Below, one piece after another: positions 1-7,143 of a stretch of 10,331 nucleotides of DNA; the first letter of the stretch is position 1, and every line of letters starts with the position of its first letter. The notes below the pieces were generated by a model. It worked only from the letters and a program-made list of their open reading frames with translations, made no database searches and was not told the DNA's origin. The position numbers and the translations under genes are program-made. Source of the stretch: Phoronis ovalis (Eukaryota > Phoronida > Phoronidae); NCBI GenBank assembly GCA_028565635.1, contig JAOXYB010064979.1:1-10331 (forward strand). The letters run 5' to 3'.

Positions 1-14
1 GGGTGGGTGGGTGG
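1..14. repeat. Short GGGT microsatellite at window edge
   Basis: Three and a half perfect GGGT units open the window. The tract is cut by the window edge, so its true length is unknown. It lies directly before a 25-base palindrome. Confidence 0.7.
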
Positions 15-19
15 TAAAA

Positions 20-44
20 TCTATATGAACAATGTTCATATAGA
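20..44. repeat. Perfect 12-base-arm palindrome with one-base centre
   Basis: The arms TCTATATGAACA (20-31) and TGTTCATATAGA (33-44) are exact reverse complements around a single A at 32. It could form a hairpin or cruciform. It sits between the GGGT tract and the first recognisable module of the repeat block, so it may mark a repeat boundary. No protein-binding role can be claimed. Confidence 0.85.
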
Positions 45-153
45 ATCGGTTTGTGAACTTTTGAGATGTTCCCTTAGAACCACCTTTGAATCGTCCAGGC
101 AGCACTTTGTCTTCGCAGCTATAGACGTTAGATGACCTCTTGGGAACAAACAT

Positions 154-180
154 GTCGGCCATATTAGTCGGCCATATTAG
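154..180. repeat. 13-base tandem duplication inside a module
   Basis: GTCGGCCATATTA occurs twice with a period of 13 (from 154 and from 167). Other modules carry one copy, so this is a local slippage duplication specific to this module. Confidence 0.75.
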
Positions 181-331
181 AAGTAATCAAGTTCAAAAGT
201 AAAACTGACCTGCACTTTGACATGTATTTGCCCTTTACCGAATATGAAGCTGATCGGGTAAAACTGAAGCTGTTATCGTGAGATAAAGGAAAGTGTTAAA
301 TATAACAATGATGACACAATCACTACGATTA

Positions 332-360
332 TATGCCCAGCCACTATGTGGATGGGCATA
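332..360. repeat. Terminal hairpin of repeat family, intact copy
   Basis: TATGCCCA (332-339) pairs with TGGGCATA (353-360), then a G/A mismatch, then CCAC (341-344) pairs with GTGG (348-351) around the loop TAT. It directly follows a terminal-type module (about 190-300) matching the one that ends the main array. After it the sequence resumes in the middle of an internal module (CTAAAGCAGTTATTG from 365), so a terminal end has been joined to a truncated internal unit. Confidence 0.85.
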
Positions 361-1213
361 AAACCTAAAGCAGTTATTGTGAGATAAAAAAGTGTTATGC
401 ACAACAAAAAATGTCAAAGAATCCGAACGATATTTAACCAACTTCTCGCAGTCATTTAAAATGTCACCTAGCCTAATACACCTATCAACCTATGTTCTTC
501 ATGAATCTACACTTCATCTTTCTTGAAATGGGCACAGTCATGTGTCCTCTCTGCAACAAACATGGCCACCAGTCAGTCAAACAAAAATTGAAGAAGTAAC
601 TGTGAGAGAAAGAAGATTTGCATTGGCATTGGACCTATTTCTCAAGGTCAATTATACCCGAAAACCTATTGTCTTCGTGAATCTAGGTTCAAATCGTTCA
701 GTCAGGGCTTCAACTGTCCTGAAATTGGCACAATGTGACGTGCCCTTCTGAGAGCAAACATGGCTACCATTCTGCCATAATGGAACTAACCAAGTTCAAA
801 ATTAAAAGACCTGCACTTTGACCTGTATTTACCTTGCAAATATGAAGCTGATCAAATAAAAACTGAAGCAGTTATTAATTGCTAGACAAAGAAAGTGTTA
901 CACATAACAAAAAATGTTAAAGATTCGCATCGGCATTTGACTCGTTTCTCAATATTAGTTTGAAATGTTACTTTGTGTCTTATATGTCAACAAACCCATG
1001 GCCTTCGTGAATACATCTTTGAATTGTTAACTTAATGTTTCATTTTTCTCAAAATGGGAGCAAAGTGACGTGCCCTCTCAAAAACAAACAACATGGCCAC
1101 CATGCAGTCAAAGCTAGAATCAACCTGATCAAATGAAAGCTGAAGCAGTATCACAAAACGAAGAAAGTGTTACGCATGAGAACGACAACAAAACGACACA
1201 TACAGGACAACTC

Positions 1214-1239
1214 TATGCCCATTATGTGAGATGGACATA
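1214..1239. repeat. Terminal hairpin of repeat family, degraded copy
   Basis: TATGCCCA (1214-1221) and TGGACATA (1232-1239) pair at seven of eight positions. The inner CCAC/GTGG part seen at 332-360 is lost. The hairpin closes the first repeat block, and sequence after it no longer matches the modules. Confidence 0.7.
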
Positions 1240-1321
1240 AAATAAGATAGTTTGTGATTACATATAGGATGAAATTTAATAATAATAGTTGCAATATACA
1301 AACCTGCTTAAAATGAAAAAC

Positions 1322-1519
1322 CTACAGCAGTGTACAACATTTTTTGTTTTGTTTATCCTCATATGTATTAACAGAAGCATGAATGCCCCGAGCCAGTGTC
1401 ATTTCTTCCAATTTCAGCACATGGACACTATCAATCTGGGTCAGTTTGATGCAGTGTGTATATGCATTGATGTCGTCCTCCCATCCTGTCCCCTCCCTCA
1501 AACATTCTCCCGTACGTTT
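1322..1519 (-). CDS. Candidate 3' exon, protein-like open frame (partial, unidentified)
   Basis: The minus strand is open for 65 codons from 1519 and stops at TAG (1322-1324). The protein-like core reads WEDDINAYTHCIKL then LEEMTLARGIHASV; the last dozen codons (KQNKKCC region) look less like coding sequence. ATTAAA lies about 42 bases past the stop (1275-1280 on plus) and could serve as a polyadenylation signal, which would make this a final exon. The 5' edge is uncertain. In-frame phase-0 acceptors after GAG are available near 1476-1490, but the sequence before them is purine-rich and a poor acceptor. I do not recognise the protein. It could be an exon following 1631-1720 on the same strand, a decayed exon, or chance. 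The plus-strand frames at 1289-1625 would then be shadows. Confidence 0.33.
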   Translation of the reverse strand, partial: KRTGECLREGTGWEDDINAYTHCIKLTQIDSVHVLKLEEMTLARGIHASVNTYEDKQNKKCCTLL

Positions 1520-1630
1520 TCATATTCCATCCTGCTTCGTTAACATTGCCATGTACATTTATTTATCCATGTGCAAAAACATATTAATAAACAGCAATTC
1601 ATGGTTATTAGTTTACAACTGGTAACTTAC

Positions 1631-1720
1631 AATTTGCCGTGCTCCTTCTAAACTCTGTCCTAACTCATCACACTGACTTTTGTAATCAGCTCCAAGATGG
1701 CGCTCAATGTTTAAACTAGC
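1631..1720 (-). CDS. Candidate internal exon, 30 codons, phase 0-0, coiled-coil-like
   Basis: On the minus strand a CTAAC branch-point-like motif is followed by a T-rich tract and AG (1721-1722), then 90 open bases, then GTAAGT (1625-1630), a consensus donor. Only one frame is open from the acceptor. It reads ASLNIERHLGADYKSQ then CDELGQSLEGARQI, a charged peptide with helix- or coiled-coil-like leucine spacing. The length is an exact multiple of three, so the exon is phase 0 at both ends. It may belong to a minus-strand gene whose earlier exons lie to the right of 1720 or outside the window; I found none. I cannot name the gene. The combination of splice sites and open frame is better than anything else in the window, but a chance match is not excluded. 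Confidence 0.5.
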
Positions 1721-1722
1721 CT

Positions 1723-3326
1723 AAAAAATATTTTAAGTAATTGTTAGAAATAGTTCTACAGAAGGTCTTCAATAGTAGAATGGGGACCGTGTCATTTTAG
1801 GCATATAAATAAATAGGAACTTTCTTATATGGCATTAGGAGCCAACTAGAGTCATGGTTACTACTGTACTACTGTACTGTATAGCTAGGTTGAATATAGC
1901 TCCGGCAAGCATTTTAATTAGCATTTTTTCTCTTTTCCTTCTCTTTTGTCCCCCGAGCCATGGCGACATCTCTATTTTAAAGTGGATATAGTTTCATACA
2001 AAGAGAGAGAAATCACAATTTGAAAAAATCATTTTTTAATCAAAAATTGAGGGAAAAGATTATATGCAAGCCTAGCAAGTCACACAGTTTTCTGTGTATT
2101 TCTCACTAATTCCACCTATTGGTCTGTTGTTAGGGTCACACAAAAGTTAATTGGTGAAGACTGTACAAAAAATCGGGAGTAGGCATGAGACATGATTATC
2201 TTTATTTGTGACTCAACAGATGATTTTCCGCGAAGAGTTAGTCTATTTATTAGAAGACAATAAGTTATTATTGAGGTGGATGGGAAAATCAATGGTTTCC
2301 TTATGCCATATGGAAATAGTATTGGCAGTGATGTTATTTTATCTCTTCATATAACATTTTTACAATTGATTTTAAAACCTTGGCTAGTGGCAGTGACACT
2401 GAACTACAAAAATCGCCTGTGGTATAATGAAATGTAGCCTGTCTAGGCTAAAAGATGCTAGATGACAATTTTACTCTTATTTATTCACTTAGTACTATCA
2501 ATAAATTAATCATTTTTAGTAATGAAAATAGAAATATATACAATTAGAATTTTTGAGCATTTTCTCTAAAGCATCAAAACTATTACTATTAAAATATATG
2601 TTATACACTACAGTTGAAACAATTATAATTTACATTCCCTTTAGGCAATTGGAGTAGAAACATGTCAGTTTGGAAAAAATATATAAGGATAACACAAACT
2701 TTATTCAGACTGAGCCTAGAAAAATGTGAAAGTTGAAGGTCAATGTCCATCAAGGTGCTCATCAAGTAAGCATTGTCATAAACCTAGGTGCAACATTTGG
2801 AATGCTGGTGTATCTTGAACGGTTACAATGTTATACCCTAAAATCAATGAAGCATATTTTTTTGTTTATCAATAATAAGAAAATAACCAAATGTGGTTGC
2901 ATATTATTCATCCTCTAGTAGGGGTACATACAAGTCCCCAAAATTTTGTTGTGTGTCCATGTGTCATCTATAAGCATACATTAGTGTATCTCATGTCAGT
3001 TTAAAAATAACTAATTGCATCCCGCATCACTATTAGCCATATCAGTGTGAATCATGCGTTACTTTTTTAGTATTTTTCTGATAATATAATAAATATATAT
3101 TGTATGTTCATATTACGCTATTTTTACACCTTGGCTAACATTAACCACTACTGTCTAAAAGGCATTGTTAACTATTTTTTTACAGGGTAATGTTCTCGAT
3201 TTTGAGGAAATTGACCCAAAAATATGAAATTTATATTCACAAACAAAATGCTACTTTGGGGATCTTTAAATAATTTTTCTCATAAAACCACTTAAAATGG
3301 AATTTTCTTAAGCGGTATTAAATTAT
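1723..3326. other. AT-rich sequence without recognisable genes
   Basis: Both strands were read for splice-bounded open frames, RNA genes and repeats. Short frames such as 2733-2918 on plus show no domain or codon pattern. If 1631-1720 is a real minus-strand exon, this stretch would be its upstream intron. Only small simple-sequence patches stand out, such as a CTACTGTA repetition near 1862-1880. Confidence 0.6.
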
Positions 3327-3572
3327 AGAAAACAAGACATTTGTCATGTCTATAATGCCCATCCAATGTTTAGGATTATATTTTTTTTAAAACATTATTG
3401 ATTTTTTACATTAGAAAACAATAGAATACATCATGCATTATAATCTGGTTTATCATTGTGGAGTACTCTTATTCAAAATGACTGTGTCATGTCTGCTGTT
3501 TGATGCATTACCCACGGGGGAGAACTGACCATATTTTTAGATGGGTATGTACAGCCCAAACTCAAAATATCC
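3327..3572 (+). repeat. Dispersed repeat, copy 1
   Basis: It matches 10021-10247 almost throughout, starting at AAAACAAGACATTTGTCATG, passing through ATAATCTGGTTTATCATTGT and ending at CTCAAAATATCC. The copies differ by point changes and short indels; for example copy 1 has an extra TGTCATG stretch near 3485. Neither copy has a convincing open frame. Both lie in the same orientation about 6.7 kb apart, around the main array and the miniature transposon. The family and class are unknown. Confidence 0.85.
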
Positions 3573-3780
3573 CCCCATTTTTAAGGATCTTGGTCTCAAA
3601 ATTGACCAATTTTTTAAGGTTTTTTCTTGAATAGTTCCCTGGAATTGCTACTTTTAAATAAAATCAGAAAAAAACACATATTTTTAGGGTTTGTTGAAAA
3701 ATGGACCAATTTCTATGGGCATTTCTATGAAAAATCAATCCATTTTTAGGGATTAATTTGAAAAAGTGACCAATTTGGGC
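3573..3780. repeat. AT-rich stretch with degenerate GACCAATTT subrepeats
   Basis: A motif resembling TGAAAAATGGACCAATTT recurs at about 3595-3611, 3693-3712 and 3757-3775. CATTTTTAGG-like words recur between the copies. Spacing is irregular (100 and 64 bases between GACC positions). This may be a continuation of the dispersed repeat beyond the part shared with copy 2. It ends abruptly where the tandem array begins. Confidence 0.5.
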
Positions 3781-3786
3781 TACCAA

Positions 3787-4077
3787 CCTATGGTCTTCTT
3801 AGAACCACCTTTGAATCGTCCAAGTAGCGCTTTGTCTTTGCAGCTATAAACGCAAAGTGACATGCCTTCTCAGGAACAAATATGGCCACCAGTCAGCCAT
3901 GTTGGAAGTAAATGTGGGTCAATATTATACCTAACCTGTACTTACTCTGTACTGAATATGGAGCTGATAGACACAAAAAGTGTTACGCTCGGTAGAAAAT
4001 GTCGAAGATTTATACCAGCATTTGACCTATTTGTCAAGGTCATTTTAAAATATCATCTAGCCTATTACTCCCACCAA
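3787..4077 (+). repeat. Short module 1
   Basis: This is the first module of the array. It lacks the GAAGCAGTTATTGCGAGA stretch: GAGCTGATAGACACA runs straight into AAAAAGTGTTACGC. It ends with an intact everted AGGTCA pair at 4023-4042. Confidence 0.8.
4023..4042. promoter_or_regulatory. Everted AGGTCA half-sites, 8-base spacer (one of five in array)
   Basis: TGACCT (4023-4028) and AGGTCA (4037-4042) face outward with 8 bases between them. Intact equivalents lie at 4473-4492, 5538-5557, 6013-6032 and 6796-6815; three more modules carry versions with one or two changes. This spacing resembles ER8-type nuclear-receptor elements. Binding is not shown and the motif may simply be part of the module consensus. 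Confidence 0.4.
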
Positions 4078-4527
4078 CCCATGGCTCTCCTAGAAGCACC
4101 TCTGAATCTTCCAGGCAGCGCTTCATCTTCACTGCGATAGATGCAACGTTATGTGCCCTCTTGGGAACAATCATGGCCGCCAAAATTGCACATACCCTGT
4201 ACTGGTACCTGTACTTACTCTGCACCAAATAAAAAGCTGATCGGATAAAAACTAAAACTGTTATTATAACGTGCTCTTTCAGGAACAAACATGGCTGCCA
4301 GTCGGCCATATTGGAAGTAATCGGGGTCAATATTACATATAATATGTACTTTGAGCTGTATTTATTCTGTACAGAATATGGAGGTAATCGGATAAAGCTG
4401 AAGCAGTTATTGTGAGGCAATAAAAGTGTTACGCATGGCAAGCAAAAAATGTCGAAAATTCGTAACGGCATTTGACCTACTTGTCAAGGTCATTTTAAAA
4501 TGTCACCTAGTCTATTACGCCCACCAA
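4078..4527 (+). repeat. Long module 1
   Basis: It contains both internal half-copies (ACAATCATGG near 4167 and ACAAACATGG near 4284). The first half has lost the GTCGGCCAT segment and part of the CCGAATATGG segment. The 143-residue minus-strand frame at 4040-4471 covers this module and is a repeat by-product. Confidence 0.8.
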
Positions 4528-4831
4528 CCTATAGTCTTCCTAGAACCACCTGTGAATCGTTAAGGTATTATTATGATGTGCAATCTTGTGAACCAATATG
4601 GCCACCAGTCGGCCATGTTGGAAGTAATCCAGGTCAAAATTACATATAATCTGTACTTTGTCCTGTACTTACTTTGTACCGAATATGGAGCACATTGGTT
4701 AAAAACTGACGCAGTTATTGTGAGACAAAGAAAGTGTTACACATGGTAAAAAATGTTGAAGCATCGTACTGGTATTTGATCTACTTGTCAAGGTCATTTT
4801 AAAATGTCACCTAGCCTATTACGCCCACCAA
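4528..4831 (+). repeat. Short module 2, a deletion derivative of a long module
   Basis: After GTGAATCGTTAAGGTA the sequence jumps to TTATTATGATGTGCAATC (about 4566-4585), which in long module 4 lies at the join between the two halves. The first half is therefore deleted, and this 304-base module is a shortened long-type module, not a member of the ordinary short type. Confidence 0.75.
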
Positions 4832-5272
4832 CCTATATAGTCTTCCTAGAACCACCTTTGAATCGTCCAGGTAAGGCTTTGTCTTCGCAGCTATAAACGC
4901 AATGTAACGTACCCTCTCGATAACAAACATGGCTGCCAATTGGCCATACTGAAAGTAAGCCAGGTCAAAATTACACATAGCATGTACTGGAACCTGCACT
5001 TACTATGTGCCGAATATGGAACTGATTGGATAAAACTGAAGTTGTCACCAGTTGGCCATGTTGGAATTAATCTGGGTCAATATTACATATAACCTGTACT
5101 CTGTCCTGTACTTACTTTATTCCGAATATGGAGCTGATCGGATAAAAACTAAAGCAGTTATTACCAGACAAAGAAAGTGTTATCCACGGTAAAAAATGTC
5201 AAAATATAGTACCGGCATTTGACTACTTGTCAAAGTCATTTTAAAATGTAAACTAGCTTATAATGCCCACCA
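4832..5272 (+). repeat. Long module 2 with a shortened join
   Basis: It has both halves, but the linker between them is shortened: ACTGAAGTTG leads directly into TCACCAGTTGGCCATG (about 5034-5060), removing the TGCAATCTC...AACATGG linker seen in modules 3 and 4. The everted half-site pair is damaged (TGACTACTTG...AAGTCA). Confidence 0.75.
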
Positions 5273-5592
5273 CCTATGGGTTTCCTAGAACCACCTTCGA
5301 ATCATCCAGGTAGCGCTTCGTCTTCATGGCTATAGATGCAATGTTACGTGCCCTCTCTGGAACAAACATGGCCCACAGTCGGCCATATTGGAAGTAATCT
5401 GCATCAATATGATACATAACCTGTTCTTATTCTGTACCGAATAATATGGAGCTAATCAGATAAAAACTTAAGCAGTTATTGCAAGATAAAGAAAGTGTTA
5501 CGCACATCAAAAAATGTCAAAGATTCGTAACGACATTTGACCTACTTGTCAAGGTCATTTTAAAATATCACCTAGACTATTATGCCCACCAA
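5273..5592 (+). repeat. Short module 3
   Basis: This is a full short-type module. It shares ATTCTGTACC followed by GGAGCTAAT with short module 4, a shared variant that separates the short type from the long type. The everted AGGTCA pair at 5538-5557 is intact. Confidence 0.8.
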
Positions 5593-6067
5593 GCTATGGT
5601 CTTTCTGGAACCACCTTTGAATCGTCCAAGCAGTGCTTCATCTTCGAGGCTATAAACGCAACGTTACGTGCCCTCTCGGGAACAAACATGGCCACCAGTC
5701 AGCCATATTGGAAATAATCTAGGTCCAAATTATGCATAGCATGTACCACGACCTGGGCATACTCTGTGCCGAATATGAAACTGACCGGATAAAAACTGAA
5801 GATGTTATTACGACATGCAATCTCACAAACCAACATGGCCACCAGTCAGCCATGTTGGAAGTAATCCGGGTCAATATTATACATAGCCTGTACTTTGACC
5901 TGTACTTACTCCGTACCGAATATGGAGCCGATCAGATAAAAACTAAAGCAGTTATTATCAGACAAAGAAAGTGTTACCCCCACAAAAAATGTCCATGAAT
6001 CGTTTTGGCATTTGACCTACATGTCAAGGTCATTTCAAAATGTCACCTAGCCTATTACGCCCACCAA
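5593..6067 (+). repeat. Long module 3, full length
   Basis: Both halves and the linker TGCAATCTCACAAACC are present. It shares AATGTCCA followed by GAATCGTT with long module 4, where short modules have AATGTCGAAG and ATTCGTAACGG. An 88-residue plus-strand frame (5732-5998) spans both halves. Confidence 0.82.
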
Positions 6068-6381
6068 CCTATGGATTTCCTAGAACCATACATAAAATCG
6101 TCCTCACGGCTATAGACGTAACGTTACGTGCCCTCTCGGGAACAAACATGGTTGCCAGTCGGCCATATTGGAAGTAATACATATTAATATTACACATAAC
6201 CTGTACTTTGACCAGTACTTATTCTGTACCAAATATGGAGCTAATTGGATAAAAACTGAAGCAGTTATTGCGAGACAAAGAAAGTGTTACACACGGCAAA
6301 AAATGTCGAAGTTTTGTAATGGCATTTGACCTACTTGTCAAAGTCATTTTAACATGTCACCTAGCCTATTACGCCCACCAA
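6068..6381 (+). repeat. Short module 4 with a small 5' deletion
   Basis: The TAGCGCTTCGTCTTC segment is mostly missing: ACCATACATAAAATCGTCCT leads straight to CACGGCTATAGACG. It contains a 14-base perfect palindrome ACGTAACGTTACGT at 6116-6129. The everted half-site pair carries one change (AAGTCA). Confidence 0.8.
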
Positions 6382-6850
6382 CCTATAGTCTTCCTAGATC
6401 CACCTATGAATCATCTAGGTAGGGCTTTGTCTTCGCGGCTATAAATGCAATGTTACGTGCCCTCTCGACAACAAACATGGCTACCAGTCGGCCATATTGG
6501 AAGTAATCTAGCTCAAAAGTACACATACTGCGACCTGGACTTACTCTGTGCCAAATATGAAACTGATCAGATACAAACTGAAGGTGTTATTATGATGTGC
6601 AATCTCGCAAACCAACATGGCCACCAGTTGGCCATGTTGGAAGTAATCTGGGTCAATATTACATATAACCTGTATTTTGTCCTGTACTTACTGTGTATCG
6701 AATATGTAGCTGATCGGATAAAAACTAAAGCAGTTATTGCGAGACAAACAAAATGTTACGCATGGCAAAAAATGTCCAAGAATCGTTGCAGCATTTGACC
6801 TACTTGTCAAGGTCATTTTAAAATGTCACCTAGCCTATTACGCCCACCGG
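6382..6850 (+). repeat. Long module 4, full length
   Basis: Both halves are intact, with the linker TGATGTGCAATCTCGCAAAC. A 117-residue plus-strand frame (6445-6798) runs across it and encodes the same type of peptide as the frame in long module 3. The everted AGGTCA pair at 6796-6815 is intact. Confidence 0.82.
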
Positions 6851-7143
6851 TCTATGGCCTTCCTAGAACCACCTTTGAATCATCCAGGCAACGCTTCGTC
6901 GTCGCGGCTATAGACGTAACGTTATGTGCCCGCTCAGGAACAAACATGGCTGCCAGTTGGCCATATTGGAAGTAATCAAGAAAAGTAAAACAGACCTGTA
7001 CTTTGACCTGTATTTACCCTGTACCGAATATGAAGCTGATCGAGTAGAAACTGAAGCTGTTATCGCAAGACAAAGAAAGTGTTACATACGACGACGACGC
7101 CTTCGCTACGACTATATGACCAGCCACTATGTGGATGGGAATA
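6851..7143 (+). repeat. Terminal module of the array
   Basis: It begins like other modules but from about 6980 follows a distinct version: CAGACCTGTACTTTGACC, GAATATGAAGCTGATCG, AAACTGAAGCTGTTATCG, then a GACGACGAC tract and a hairpin. The same version occurs at about 205-360 in the first block. Modules inside the array do not carry the GACGACGAC tract or the hairpin, so this is a specific end unit. Confidence 0.82.
7115..7143. repeat. Terminal hairpin closing the main array
   Basis: The inner stem CCAC/GTGG with loop TAT (7124-7134) is intact. The outer stem TATGACCA/TGGGAATA pairs at six of eight positions. It is the same hairpin as at 332-360. Module similarity stops a few bases after it. 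Confidence 0.75.

Larger units (their letters stand above)
68..1240 (+). repeat. Diverged tandem-module block (older relative of the main array)
   Basis: Landmarks of the 3781-7143 array recur here in the same orientation: the CTTAGAACCACCTTTGAATC region (about 73), the ACAAACATGG region (about 147, 556, 752, 1086), the GAAGCAGTTATT/AAAGTGTTA region (about 264, 369, 867, 1141) and the CCTATGG-like start (489, 665, 997). The copies are shorter, more degraded and irregularly spaced. Several share a variant absent from the main array, in which the stretch before GTGACGTGCCC reads like TGAAATGGGCACAAT rather than CTTCGCGGCTATAGACG. The block is therefore a mosaic of at least two subfamilies. Short open frames inside it, such as 542-751 on plus and 235-441 on minus, are by-products of the repeat. 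Confidence 0.8.
3781..7143 (+). repeat. Main tandem array: dimeric higher-order repeat with terminal module
   Basis: Nine module starts (CCTATGG or close variants) lie at 3787, 4078, 4528, 4832, 5273, 5593, 6068, 6382 and 6851. The spacings alternate 291, 450, 304, 441, 320, 475, 314, 469, so the higher-order unit is a short plus a long module of about 741-795 bases. Each module runs through CCTAGAACCACC, a GCTATAGACGCAACGTTACG region, ACAAACATGG, GGCCATATTGGAAGTAATC, a GTACTTACTCTGTACCGAAT region, GAAGCAGTTATTG, AAAGAAAGTGTTACGC, and TGACCTACTTGTCAAGGTCA. Long modules hold a second copy of the ACATGG-to-GATAAAAACTGAAG part about 147 bases after the first. Open frames on both strands (for example 5732-5998, 6445-6798 plus; 4040-4471 minus) repeat with the modules and are not taken as genes. 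Confidence 0.92.

Noticed and set aside
684-694. GGTTCAAATCG as a tRNA or SINE B box
   Set aside because: It is a variant of the module text that in other copies reads CCTTTGAATCG; no A box or cloverleaf is present.
1289-1625. Plus-strand frames of 84 and 80 residues, one with a signal-peptide-like start
   Set aside because: They overlap the better minus-strand candidate frame, have unusual composition and match no known family; treated as shadows.
2712-2763. Possible micro-exon before GTAAGC
   Set aside because: Two of three frames are closed, the acceptor is weak and the open part is only about 46 bases.
3186-3227. Plus-strand terminal exon: T-rich tract, CAG acceptor, then GNVLDFEEIDPKI and a stop
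   Set aside because: The acceptor looks good, but the frame is only 13 codons, no upstream plus-strand exon was found, and the TCTCGATTTTGAGGAAATTG wording resembles the repeat text near 3590, so a chance reading is likelier.
4040-4471. 143-residue minus-strand frame
   Set aside because: It lies wholly in the tandem array, changes with each module and shows no domain; a repeat by-product.
3781-7143. CRISPR-like array
   Set aside because: Repeat units are 290-475 bases and directly adjoining, without short identical repeats separated by unique spacers.
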